Made by a program: the position numbers and the translations under genes. The notes under the pieces were generated by a model that searched no databases, was not told where the DNA came from, and saw nothing but the letters and a program-made list of their open reading frames with translations. A stretch of DNA of 64,000 nucleotides from Capsicum annuum (lineage: Eukaryota > Streptophyta > Magnoliopsida > Solanales > Solanaceae), in NCBI RefSeq assembly GCF_002878395.1, contig NC_061118.1:91531016-91595015 (forward strand), given 5' to 3'. Numbering within the stretch: the first letter of the stretch is position 1; each line of letters opens with the position of its first letter. Shown here piece by piece: positions 12,273 to 24,523 of the stretch.

Positions 12273-13572
12273 CCCCTCAAAATAAGTCTCCCGACATAAA
12301 CATAAGTAATAATACCCATCGGCTTAAGGCTAACTGCTCCTTACCACAGTACTGGGGGTACGCGGTGCATCGCTAAGATAACAGTCTTGGCAAAATAATC
12401 ATGACTACACGATAGTAGGATAACCAGTCTATGCACAGAATCATATCAAGATCCACCATATCCAAAATAATAAGATCAACATGAGTATCGATATATCTAA
12501 CAGTCACAGCACAGGATCAGAACACTCGATCCACTACTAAAGAATCACCTATGAGAGTAGATATATGCAAGGGACCAGAAAATAAATCTTAATACAACTC
12601 TAACCATGGAATATAATAAGCAAGAACACAACAATAAATAAATCCCGAATCAAATAAAGGGTCGACTGACAGCATACCAAAATCGTACCTATAATAATAA
12701 TATCCAAAGACTCATCCTCGGATCTAATAGGTACTACATATAACTAACCACGTCCACTACCTGGCTGGGCTCTTAACCGTCCTCCTATCCTGCCTGTTTG
12801 AGAACCTCCTCGATTACTCTAGAAAATATGCCTACGACCTTGAAAACTACCTTTATCTGAGGGATGATCTTCTCTAATAGGGTAAAAACTCATGGCTGAA
12901 GCAATAATCGCCCCACTACTAGGGCACTCACAAGAATAATGACCAAAAGATCCATAATGATAGCATGCTCCCTAAGCTGAACTAGAACCAAAAAATCTGG
13001 ATGACCCTAAGTAACCACCACACTAAAATAGCCAAAAGACGAACCTATTAAAAATCGATCACCAACCTAACTAGGGTGATTACTAGCACTAGACTAACTT
13101 CCATTAGTAATCTAAAGAGTTTTCTGAATCAATAGACTGGGCTGACTTTGAGGCTGATAGAATGGACGCGGAAAATACCCACAATGAAAACTACTACCTC
13201 TAAATCAGGAATTACTATAGATCCCACTAAAACTGCCCTGATATCTAGGACTTTTATCGTTGCCCTCTTGGGCCTCACAATGCATCTCCTCCATCACCTA
13301 AGCATGATCCAAAACCTCAAAAAAAGACCTACCTACAGTAATTAAAGTCTAAGTAGACATACAAAGGGGAAGTCTCAATCCTCAAACAAAGCAATAAACT
13401 CTCTCATACTCAGTGTCTAGAATAAAAGTAGCATGCCCAGTAAACTTGTAAAAATGAGCCTCAAAATCCACAACTGTCATGGAGCCATGCTCTGATCTAG
13501 AGAATTGATCCATCGAATAATCTCTAAGGCTGCGAGGCAGGTACTTCTCCAAGAATATCTTAGGAACCAATT
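12273..13572 (-). pseudogene. gag and protease region of the chromovirus element
   Basis: The frame at 13382-13570 reads FLEKYLPRSLRDYSMDQFSR and VVDFEAHFYKFTGHA, matching the chromovirus gag core (F...F.P...R......F..L.QG.M.V..YE..F). The interval 12280-13380 should hold the zinc knuckle and protease but shows only short broken frames. The gag N terminus is absent, so the element is truncated here. Confidence 0.65.
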
Positions 13573-14439
13573 GTAGCCCCCAATATCATGATCAAGCATT
13601 TCACAGCTTTCAGCCTGCAAGTGATAAGTTTTCTTTATTCGAGGACTCAAGTCTGTTTGTAGATTCAGTAATTTATTTTTATTTAATCGTATTGATTAGG
13701 GATAGTTGAGGGGTTACGTACCGACTACCTATAGCCGTATTAGTAGAGGCTTCATAGATAGTCGGTTAGAGTTGATGTATTCAGTTTAAGTTTCTTTTTT
13801 GTATAACTAGTGCTGTAAATATTTTAAATAGTATTGTATTGGACAAGTTTAGCTAATGGCATCTCTTCTTCATATTATTTCTAGTTTTATGAAATTTATT
13901 CAGTTGCTCATGAGTTATGCTATCACAAGTTAGCTTGGGATAACTTGTAGTTCAAAGCACCATGTGACGTCTAGGGGGTAGTCTTAGAGAATTAACTACT
14001 CTCCAAGAAATATTTAATATGCTACTATAGATCCTCATGTAGGAGACCTATGAATTTCTTTCTAGTGTGCAAAAATTGCACCATATTGAATTTAAGCTCA
14101 AATCTTACTCCTACTTCTGATCTGCGAATGTTGGAAGTGACATTTGTGGTGAATAAGATTACCACTTTGCGAACTAGTCTTGCTGCCATTTCTACAGGAA
14201 TAATCTCATCATATTGAGCTGGTTGAATTTGCTCAATTGGATAAAAAAGTGCAACCTCCCTTCTTTGTTGATGAAATTGTCATTCAAGTTCAGGATAAGG
14301 TTCAACCAACTCTCTATTTCATGTCAGCTTATTTTCGAGGCAAGTTTGTACCTAGAAAATTAGTTACTAAAATCAAGTTGTCAACAATTGCACAGTAAAA
14401 TAAGAAAACTAAAACTAGAAATTCGCTAATTTTTAAGTC
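13573..14439. other. Unassigned sequence between two LTR element remnants
   Basis: No gene or repeat end is recognisable. The stretch includes the abrupt loss of gag homology at 13573 and a plus-strand frame of about 45 codons near 14225-14360 that matches nothing I know. Confidence 0.4.
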
Positions 14440-15860
14440 TCAATAATGACATCAAAATCTTACTGTGATCCAAATGCACAAGCAAGTGTACGAAATCATA
14501 TAAGTAATATAGTAGCTCTTCGTGTTGGATGTCAAATCTGCAGGGACTTGTGATTTAGAAATACACCTAATTCTATTTATACTATGATTTTAGGTAAGTG
14601 TAAAAGTAACCAAATAAGTTGTTTGATGTTGTGATTCTATAACTCAGATTGAAAGTAACAAAATAATCAACGATGTTGCAATAAATATTGAGATATTCCA
14701 GGCTAACAATGATATTCACAATCATGCATATTATCTAAATTTTTGGACGTTCTTATTTCTCTAGTTGTTGGTTACAGGATTGATTTTATGATTATGGTAT
14801 GATAAACTTCTAATCACCTATTCAAACTAGCCTCACAACTACATCATTGAGAAGAAATATGGTAATCGAATTCAAATACATATCATTTATCTTTTCATTT
14901 ACACTCAAGTAAGATGATCTAGGTATATTTCTATCCTTGCAGCAATCAAATCTTACTATGATTTAACAGAAGATATTACCCCCAATATTCTGCATTTTAT
15001 CCCTCAGATCCCTTAGCCTGTTCCCTTTGAAAATTAAAGATCTATTCTAATGATGGCCAGACATTAAACTACTACACACAAGAATAGAAGAACAACCATA
15101 TAAGAAACAAACTTTGGCGATTCAATTTAATACTACACAATTATGTTGTAGATGCAACCCTCCAATAAGGGATTTGAGTCACTCATACTAACAAAAACAC
15201 AAGAATGCAGCAATTTTATCTAAATAAGATATTAAGAAATTCAAGAAGAAGCAAAACCTAATGGTGACATTTTGCTCTCTACTTTGTGCCTCCAAAATAA
15301 CCCCCTCAAAATGTGGAGAAAGAATACATATAGTAGTGGGAAAATAACCCTTATCCTATTTTGACATTTCGCTCTTTATTTTGTGCCTCCAAAATAACCC
15401 TCTCAAAATGTGGAGAAAGAATACATATAGTAGTGAGAAAAAAACTCTCATCCTATTGGGGTTCGAATTAAAAAAAAATAGAGTAAGTTCTTAGATAAAA
15501 CAGGCATGAACAGGCTGCAAGAGTGTAGATTCTTCTTGGCACAATGTGCCAGTGAATGCACTAACATCACCCTGTTGGAGTTTTAGCTCTGAGACAATGC
15601 TCCACTCAATGCACCATCTTGATTTTACTCAGAATCACATCTAGTGTATCCATAAGCTCCGAAGTTTCTCTTCTTGCTTCATAGGTTGATTTTCATCATA
15701 ATTACGTACAAAGTACCTAATCACACTGGCTAGTTCACTATCAAGAACAATTGATCAAAACAAGCAATAATAAGTGAATATGATTCTCAAAACTAGGCTT
15801 AATACGAGTAAAATATGAAAAACAGGCATATAAATATGCGCAATATCAGATAGTTAATTT
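14440..15860 (-). repeat. Solo or truncated LTR of a Tat/Athila-type gypsy element
   Basis: The segment TCCAAATGCACAAGCAAGTG at about 14470, followed by AATCTGCAGGGACTTGTG, has the layout of the inner end of Tat/Athila LTRs. The Athila LTR in this window has the parallel text near 7605-7675. No gag-pol lies next to it. The limits are estimates, and I did not find matching target duplications. Confidence 0.5.
15266..15458. repeat. Tandem duplication, about 97 bp unit, two copies
   Basis: GACATTTTGCTCTCTACTTT at 15266 recurs as GACATTTCGCTCTTTATTTT at 15363. The following text, including CTCAAAATGTGGAGAAAGAA, is nearly identical in both. It lies inside the LTR-like segment. Confidence 0.85.
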
Positions 15861-15908
15861 CAAAATGATTAATTTCAGAATAATTTTTTTCAATCAAACG
15901 ATCTCTAA

Positions 15909-16112
15909 GGACTCGTTTGGTACAAAGGTTAAGAGATAATTGATCCCGAGATTAATTTTAGAATGATCTTATCCTATGTTTGATTGTGATCCCATACATG
16001 GAATAATTCATTTTGAGATTAGTATCCGAGATTAGAGTGTTACTTTTATCCCACCTTGAGATTAAAATAGCTAATCTTGAAATAATTAACTTGTTTCCAA
16101 CCAAGCGTCTCC
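15909..16112. mobile_element. Tourist-like (PIF/Harbinger) MITE, 204 bp
   Basis: The left end GGACTCGTTTGG and the right end CCAAGCGTCTCC form imperfect terminal inverted repeats. Each end is flanked by TAA (15906-15908 and 16113-16115), the TWA target duplication expected of PIF/Harbinger elements. No coding sequence is present. Confidence 0.75.
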
Positions 16113-16115
16113 TAA

Positions 16116-16714
16116 CTCTTAATTAGTTTTGCAAAGGCGTAATACATATGTGGTCTCTTAAACTTTTTCATTTTTTTCATTTAGATACTTAAATTATAAG
16201 GTTTATCTATTGAACGCATGTTGTACTGACATGGTACAACATGTGTAGTACAACATAACGAGGCTCTAAATTTTTTGTTTATAATTTTTTTCTAATTCTT
16301 ATCTTCTTCGGCCACAATTTGAAGCCATTATCTTCACCTCTTTCACCACCATTGCTACTATCTCTAACAATAAAATATTTTTGCTTTTTGTCAATCTTTT
16401 AATCTTTTTTTTTTCGTTAATTCTCTTCCTCGTCATATAAATTTTGTCTCAATCCCTTTTATCAAAATTACAACCATCGTCCACACCCACGCCACCGCCG
16501 AAACAAACTCTTACCTCAAGTGAACTACACTTAATAAGGAAGAAAAAAAAATACTAATAGACTACATAACATAATCTTTTTGACATAATTTTTTCTTTTT
16601 TTTAAAGATTGACAATTTTTTTTTCATTTTTATTTTCTTATAGTAGCAAAATACACTAACTCGGCATCTTAGTAATCCGAGAAGATTTGGTAAAAGAAAC
16701 ACTTTAAAAACTTA
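16116..16714. other. AT-rich intergenic sequence
   Basis: This contains T-rich runs and no coding potential. GTTGTACTGACATGGTACAAC (about 16219-16240) is a short inverted repeat; the rest is featureless to me. Confidence 0.5.
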
Positions 16715-17573
16715 GGGCGTGTTTGGTATGATGAAAAATATTTTCCAAGGAAAATGTTTTCCTGGAAAATAAGTTGGTTTTCTACTTATTTTTTCAGGTT
16801 TGGTTGGTGAGTGGAAAATATTTTTTAGAAAAATATTTTCTAGTGTTTGATTGGTGAGTGAAAAATATTTTTTAGAAAATACTACTAACTGTTAACTAGT
16901 ATATCAGTGCCTCTAGCAACTCAACAATTTGTAAGAACTAAGTTAAGCATAGCAAATAATATTAATATCGAATATTAAAATATTACAATCACTAAATTTA
17001 AGAAATTATTAATTAACAAATATAGGAGACACTTTTCAACATTTTGTCAGGACAATCTCAAGATACTGCTAGCAATAAAAACATAAGGGAACAACAAGCT
17101 TATTCAACCTTGTGAAACAAGTTACATCGATGACAAAATGAAATATGCAATTAGCAAAAGTAACATAGGTAAGTCTTCCTCTATGCATATAAAAATAACA
17201 ATACATTCAATGAATATTAGAAAAGAAAAAATTCAGGCTTCACTATTTTTTATTTCAAGCAGTGAAAAATTGAAACAAAGCACAATGAAAAATATTTTCG
17301 AGTAATGTAAATTTTTGAGAAATGTGAATTTTTTGAGTCATGTGAATATGAGTGTTGTTGGGGTGGAGAAGAGGGGTGGGGGTAGGGTCATAAGTTACAT
17401 TTGTCACTTTCTGGAAAACGACTTCCCTTGGTCCATAAGGGAAGTCATTTTCCCTCAAATAGAGGAAAATGTGTTATCTTAAAAAATGTTTTCCCAATAT
17501 TTTACTACAACCAAACAAGGGAAAATAGGAAAATATCTTTTAGAAAATATTTTCCATTATACCAAACACACCC
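16715..17573. mobile_element. Tourist-like MITE, 859 bp, copy A
   Basis: The terminal inverted repeats are GGGCGTGTTTGGTATGATG and, at the right, CATTATACCAAACACACCC. TTA flanks both ends (16712-16714, 17574-17576). The repeat continues inward as GGAAAATATTTTCC-like sequence. A second copy with the same interior lies at 47203-47995. The 67-codon minus frame at 17255-17458 is chance coding; I see no transposase. Confidence 0.85.
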
Positions 17574-17576
17574 TTA

Positions 17577-19356
17577 ATTGAAAAAAGAGACATTTTTTTC
17601 TTTTTGGATTTATTTTTTAGGGTCTGGAGAGAATTTTGGGTCATGGGTCCATTTGTAAATTTTAAAAAATTATTGTCACCCCTTATATACTTTTTAAATA
17701 CTTTTCACCCCTCATTTTTTCTTAAAATACCCTTTAATTAATTTTCTCTCTCTTTACTTTCTTTCATTTTTTTCTTCTTCAAACTCTAAATCTTTTCATT
17801 AGATTTATCTTCTTCTCTATCTTGAAACTCTTCATCTGTTGTTATAAAATATATAAACTTTCGATTTCAAGCATTTTGAGATCCAGATTGATATATTTTT
17901 TTTAATATTTTATTTTTTGAACAAGACAAAAATCAATGGTTTTTTCTTTAAAAAGCTTTCATTTTTTTTAAATTTTCAATCATTTTTTTAATTCTCATCG
18001 ATAAGTACTCTATATCTAGTACGATCATCACCACTTTAACCATTGTTATGCATATGTTTTTTTAAACTGTTTCCTATTTTTCTAAAGCTCTCATTTTTCG
18101 ATATAGATTCTGGCTTCATTAGTTACAATATTATAAATAGTCGCACATCCCCTTTGTTTCTTGATGAATGTGGTAGGAAGAGTTAGAAGAATATGTTGCC
18201 CAACCTCAACATAAGTAGTATCCTCGTTTTCTGCAGCATGAGATCTTTAAAATACGGATAGTAATAATAATATTTGAAGTGGAGGAATATGGCAAATCTG
18301 AAAACAGAAATTATGAAAACACAATGAAAATATTTGGTATTTGCTTCTACTATACACACAAAATCTCGTGCATAATCTCTCAACCTCAATTTTTATCAAA
18401 TTCCAACATCATTATATCATCATTTTTTTTCATTTAATTACTGAAACATCTGGCTAAATCATTTGCCAATAATCGATCACATGATATAGATATATATAAA
18501 CTAGACTATACATGAAGTATATAAATCGCTCAACTACATCATTTATCAATAATCGACCAGTCACTTGATATATATTATAAATTAGACTACTATTTGGTTA
18601 AAAAGGAAATTAATTAACCAATAAACTAAAATAAAATATATGAGTTAAAATTATTTGACTATTATAATAATATTTAATTATATCATATGAGAGTTCTCAT
18701 CAATTGATGGCATGATCTAACAAGTTTGTAAACAAATAATTATTGTACAAATATTTTTCACAAAATAAGATAGTCATAAATTAAATGGATTGTAATTAAA
18801 TTGATAAGTTTTTTCCTTCACCTTATACGGCTTAAAAGGACAACAATTAGATAAATTAAATAGGATAATTTCAAACTTTAAATTGATAATTATATACTAA
18901 ATTGCCCCTCACCTTATTACTTAATGCACATAAATAATGTATGATTATTGATAAAAACACATATTTTCAACTGTAGAGTTGTAAATTTTCGCCTTGAATT
19001 TTTGTCGATTTATGATGTCTTCAAGATAGCAAGATTACCTCAATGACAAATATAAATCTTTTTTGATGTTTGAGATGATTGAGATACTTTTTGTGTTAAA
19101 ACGAAAAAAAAAGGATAAAGAAAAGAATATGAAAGAGTTCAAAGGGTTCAATTTATTTATATAATAAGGCTGACAAAAATGTGACAATTGTAGGTCTGTA
19201 CTTTTTTATCATTGACGCACGAGTATAGATCATACTTATGATTTATTATTTACGTAAAGAGTGATCTAGATGCTACTGTACTTTATAATCGATCTTTGTA
19301 GTTTGGTTTTAGACCCTCTCCTTGTACAACCTAAAAGGACTGTAATTTTAAATAAG
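17577..19356. other. AT-rich intergenic sequence
   Basis: No gene, transposon end or RNA gene is recognisable. Long T-rich runs occur near 17700-18010. The 68-codon minus frame at 18183-18389 has no family resemblance. Confidence 0.5.
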
Positions 19357-19639
19357 TTGCAAACTTAAGGGTGTTAAGTGGGTCGGGCCGGGTCAACCCG
19401 AAATCGACCCGTGAATTTTAATCGGATTATGGGCCGGTCCAAATTCGAGCCTGGTTAAATGGGTCGGTCCGATTCCGAGCCCAACATTAATTTTTTAAAA
19501 ACAACCCTAAACCGACCCACTTAACCTAACCCGGTCCAACCCACCTAAACCCGGTCAAAACCGGTTCAAAATTCGGTCAAAACCCCCCAAAAAAAATTTT
19601 TTCTCCAATATACACTATATAGACCCACCTATATATATT

Positions 19640-21180
19640 TTAAATACATTAAACAATATATATACACTATATATATTGTATATACTACATTAGAATTTAA
19701 AAAATATATACACAATTACACATGTAATCGTGTATACAACTATACGTTAGTTAAATATATATACTACTCTAAATAAAACATATACTACAAGATATATACT
19801 ACAATGTAATGATATATATACTAATTTATAAAATACATACACATGTATACGTTAAATATATACTACTTTAGAGTCTATAGAAGATATATACACACATATA
19901 CTTACCATTCAATATATATGTAATACTTTAAATAAAATATATTACAATATATACACACACTATATATATATATAGTTATATACTAATTTATAAAACATAT
20001 ACACGTGTATACGTTAAATATATACTAATTTAAAGTCTATAGAAGATATATACACATATATACGTATCATTCAATATATATGTACTACTTTAAATAAAAT
20101 ATGCTACAATATAATGATATATATACTAATTTATAAAATATATACACATGTATACGTTAAATATATACTGCTTTAGAGTTTATAGAAGATATATACACAT
20201 ATATATGTATCATTCAATATATATGTAATACTTTAAATAAAATATACTACAATATATACGCACACACTATATATATAGTTAGATACTAATTTATAAAACA
20301 TATACACGTGTATACGTTAAATATATACTACTTTAGAGTCTATAAAGATATATACACATATATACGTACCATTCAATATATATGTACTACTTTAAATAAA
20401 ATATACTACAATATAATGATATATATACTAATTTATAAAATATATACACATGTATACGTTAAATATATACTACTTTAGAATCTATAGAATATATATACAC
20501 ATATATACGTACCATTAAATATATATGTGCTACTTTAAATAAAATATACTAAAATATATATACCTATATATAATGATATATATACTAATTTATAAAATAT
20601 ATACACATTTATACGTTAAATATATATTACTTTAGAGTCTATAGAAGATATATACACATATATACGTACCATTCAATATATATGTAATCCTTTAAATAAA
20701 ATATACTACAATATATACACACTTTATATATGTTATATACTAATTTATAACATATACACGTGTATACGTTAAATATATACTACTTTAGAGTCTATAGAAG
20801 ATATATACACATATATACGTACCATTCAATATATATGTACTACTTTAAATAAAATATACTACAATGTAATGATATATATACTAATTTATAAAATATATAC
20901 ACATGTATACGTTAAATATATACTACTTTAGAGTCTATAGAGGATATATACACATATATACGTACCATTCAATATATATGTAATACTTTAAATAAAATAT
21001 ACTAAAGTATATATACTACAATATACACACACACTATATATATAGTTATATACTAATTTAGTTACATACTAATTTATAAAATATATACACGTGTATACGT
21101 TAAATATATATACAACTTTAGAGTCTATAGAAAATATATACGCATATATACGTACCATTCAATATATGTACTACTTTAAA
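19640..21180. repeat. Tandem array of about 150 bp AT-rich units inside the hAT element
   Basis: A unit containing ATACGTTAAATATATACTAC, AGTCTATAGAAGATATATAC and ACTTTAAATAAAATATACTA repeats about nine times. GTTAAATATA anchors fall at 19851, 20013, 20156, 20316, 20458, 20615, 20768, 20911 and 21099. Spacing alternates near 160 and 142 bp, and units alternate between ACACGTGTATACG and ACACATGTATACG, so the real period is a dimer of about 303 bp. A degenerate start lies near 19740. No coding content. Confidence 0.9.
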
Positions 21181-21445
21181 AAATATGCTACTTAAAATAA
21201 TAAATTTATAATACTTGATAGTAAATTAGTAATATATTAAAACTAAGTATTTAATTTAAACTAGAAATTCAATTTAAATCATTAAATGGAAAAAAATACA
21301 AAGTAAGGACTAAAGAGTGAATGGCTGATTGAATGTTGAATTTTATTGAGTGCAAAATGATCCAAAATTTATAATTTACATTAATAAAAAATCTACAAAT
21401 TTTGCATAATTTTTCCAACTCATTCATGTTAATATTAACGGGAAC

Positions 21446-23430
21446 TTACATAGGATAGTCAACGTCAATGGGGGTAAAACCATGCATTGGACTTAACTCT
21501 GCTGAGTTCTCCCGTGAAGTCATAATTTCTTCAAGTCTCTGGTTGTCGTTCGACTCTGTCTCCATTCCTTGAGTTCTTTGTTCCTCTCTAATCCAATCTC
21601 TAAGGCAAACTAGAATATTCATTGCATTGCTTCCCAATAAGTGTCAGTTATCTCCGAGTTGTTGTCGTACCTGACTAAAAGCGCTCTCCGATGCAACGGT
21701 TGACATTGAAACATTCAAGATATCTCTAACTAATCTTGAAAGCATAGGATATTGTGTTTCATTATTCCTCTACCAATCCAACGCATTGATCCGTCGTCTG
21801 CGATCCTCTATCGGCATTCAAAGATAATACTTAAGCTCTTCCCAATAAGTTATTTTGTAAGCTCCCGCCTTAACACTGTTCCAATAATTTAAATCATAAA
21901 AGTAATTAGGAAAACTACTGTGTGCCGGCCTTTTAGAAGATGATGGCTCCTCGGGAGGATGAGGAGCGACAGTTGGAGTGATATTTTTCTGTATAGCTAA
22001 ATCAAGTAAATCAGCATAGTGGTTATATAATTTATCTATGTAAGCATTCGCATCGGCCATAGCCGTCCACAAATCAGGTTGTTCTTGTTCTTCGTCATCA
22101 GAATCATTGTTAGTATTTATCTCTAAGTTAACATAAATAAGAGTACTAAAGTGGCACATAGTATTATATTTCATGGACGGATTTAGCATAGCACCAACCA
22201 AGTAAATAGGGGGAATCAGAATTTTTAAATTTTTTTTAGCAAATATAGCATCAACAGCTTCTTTGTAACCTTCTTTATTTTTATATTCTTTGAGCAAACC
22301 AGAAATATCGGCTATATATGCCAAAATATTACAAACAGTAGGATAATAAGCACCGAAAAATTCAACCCTAGCTATATAAAATTTTTCTAAAAACTTAACA
22401 AGATCATCAATTACAGCCCAATCAAAATCATGTAGCATGCATTCAGTCGAATCAGCAAATGAACCACAATGTTCGTTAAAAGATAGTGTAATACGAACTC
22501 TATATTTATGACAAGTTTTTAAAAAATCATATTTAGCATTCCATCTAGTATCACATTCTTTAGGCATCAATATCCGCGCAAGTCCATTTTGTTCACATTT
22601 AAGTTTAAAGTCTCTAATTCTTTTTCTTTGATTATTTCCTTGAATAAAACCAACAACAAGCCGATTTTTTTCAATATAAAACTCAAAAAACACAAGACCA
22701 TCTCTTACAATTAAATTATATATATGACAAGCACACTTAACATGAAATATTTCAGGTAACGATAGAGATAACTTAGATTTTAACTATGTTATAGAAGTAT
22801 TGTTGTTAGAAGTATTATCAAAAGCAATACATAAGATTTTATTTTCAATACCATAAAATTCTGCAACTTTAGCAATCGAATCAGCAATAAAATCTCTAGT
22901 ATGTTTACGATCTTCATCATACAAAAAAGCTAAAATATGTTTTTGCATAACAAAATTACTATCTATCCAGTGACAAGTAATGGTTAGATAATCATTTTTA
23001 TTTACAGCACGACCAAGATCAGAAGTTAGAGACATTCTACATTGAATATTTTTTAACAATATTGATAAATAAAAATAATATTGTGAATGAAGTCTAAACA
23101 TATAGGCCCGACAAATACTTCTAGGAATACCATTAAACATAGGATTATAAATTGCTTGAATATAATGAATAAAGGCATCAGAAGAAGGAAAACTAAAAGG
23201 CAAACAACCCACAGCTACCATTTTTGCAATTTCTTCCCGGTCCCTCAATTTATTATACTTTTTCATTACCTGACCGGTTGCTGGGTCCATTCTATTTTGT
23301 GTTGGCCCACCAACATCCGCACCACCTTTTGTAATATTTAACTCTTTTGCATGATTATTACTTATATGTCTCATTAATGTACCCGTACACCCTTGCTTGC
23401 CTCCTCTTTTATGCTTATATATTTATTAAC
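21446..23430 (-). pseudogene. hAT transposase (RICESLEEPER/Ac-like), one frame with four stops
   Basis: Transposases of this family cut out and reinsert the element. The single minus-strand frame shows, in order, the end of a BED zinc finger (KHKRGGKQGCTGTLMRHI), MSLTSDLGRAVNKNDYLTIT with the Asp of the catalytic core, HWIDSNF, CDTRWNAKYDFLKT with the conserved Trp, and the C-terminal dimerisation region with STVASESAFSQ and GSNAMNILVCLRDWI. Pieces 22784-23374, 21818-22693 and 21446-21637 are all in the same phase. They are separated only by stops at 22781-22783, 21815-21817, about 21770 and about 21655. Upstream, an in-frame TAA near 23420 hides the true start. Confidence 0.9.
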
Positions 23431-24523
23431 AAATATTGATTGCACCTCAGTATCTGATATACATGTAAAAAATTATCAAGTAATACTAGTTGTTTACGAG
23501 ATATTGGAGCAGGGAGAGGGCGATTAACCTATTCAGACCTAACGTTAGCATTTTCTATTGCGGGTGTCTCACCAATATTTTCATCATCTTCCTCTAATCA
23601 ACCACATCTACTTTATTTTCTCCTTCTATAACATAATTTTTCTGAGCTTCTATATAATTCATATCGTGAGCACCTACACATATTTCTTCCTCAAAAGATT
23701 GACTAAGAGGTACCGGAGGCAGAGGCACACAGGTATATCTACTACTTGAAGTACCTCTACCACTAGTAATTCACTTTTTACTACCACTACCACTTCCGAG
23801 ATAAAAAAAAATGTACACCTTTAGTGGCAAGATTTCTTAATTTATCCATAATATAAATAAACTAACAAAATTCAAAATACACAAATATAATAAAATTAAA
23901 TATTCAACAAATTAATACACTAATTAAAAATTAAAAGTAAGAGATGGAACGACAATACCAAATTTTAAAAGTATCCGAAGGTTGCGACTTTAGAAACTTC
24001 CACTCATACTTTGTAATCGCAAAATTAAAAAATTAAAGTGAGCACTTTAGAAAATATATAGAATATTTGAGAATTAAGAATTGAGATTTGAGAGGATAAA
24101 AAATTGTGTGGAAAATGATTTGAAAGTGTAGGGTATTTATAGGAATTTTTTGGGTTTAAAAAAATATTTTTAATAATTTTTTTTAAATATAAATGGCCAT
24201 TATAGCCGCTTTGGGCTCCCAACGATCATATAGCCATTGGGCCTAACGGCTATAATGGCCCAATGGCCATTTTTTGCAAAATCTCATTTTTTTAAAAAAA
24301 AAATGTTATCCGGGCTGGTTAACCGGTGGGCCTAGACCAGTTTTGGTCTAAACCGGGTTAACTGGGCCCAAAAAAAATTAACCCAGCCCAAAACTCGGTA
24401 CCCTATAGCCCATGGGCTGATCGAATCGGTTCAAACTGGGCTGGGTTCTCTTAGTAGGTCGGATCGGGCCGGGTCAACCCAATCCATTTGACATGCTTAG
24501 TTGCAATTGAGGTTTCCTAAATA

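Larger units (their letters stand above)
8957..13572 (-). mobile_element. Chromovirus-type (Tekay/Del-like) Ty3/gypsy element, 5'-truncated and decayed
   Basis: Short gypsy pol pieces follow in reverse order along the plus strand: an LTR fragment, integrase end, RNase H, RT, protease region and gag. Motifs such as FAYNNSY-like FVYNNSY, APFESLYGRR, EVFTDHYSLQHL and FIDD mark the chromovirus branch. The 5' LTR and the N-terminal part of gag are not seen before 13573, and the 3' LTR is cut at 8957 by the Athila LTR. Every domain is interrupted, far more than in the Athila copy, which suggests greater age. Confidence 0.8.
19365..24500 (-). mobile_element. hAT-superfamily DNA transposon, 5.1 kb, inactive
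   Basis: The left end TTAAGGGTGTTAAGTGG and the reverse complement of the right end, CTAAGCATGTCAAATGG, match at 12 of 17 positions. They resemble the TAGGGGTGTCAAATGG ends of plant hAT elements. The flanks TTGCAAAC (19357-19364) and TTGCAATT (24501-24508) fit an 8 bp duplication with two changes. Both ends are GC-rich and share CGGGCCGGGTCAACCC. The interior carries a transposase pseudogene (minus strand) and a large tandem array beyond its 3' end. Confidence 0.88.

Noticed and set aside
19600..21200. CRISPR-like array
   Set aside because: The spacing between repeats is itself repeated sequence, the units are about 150 bp and the setting is a plant transposon.
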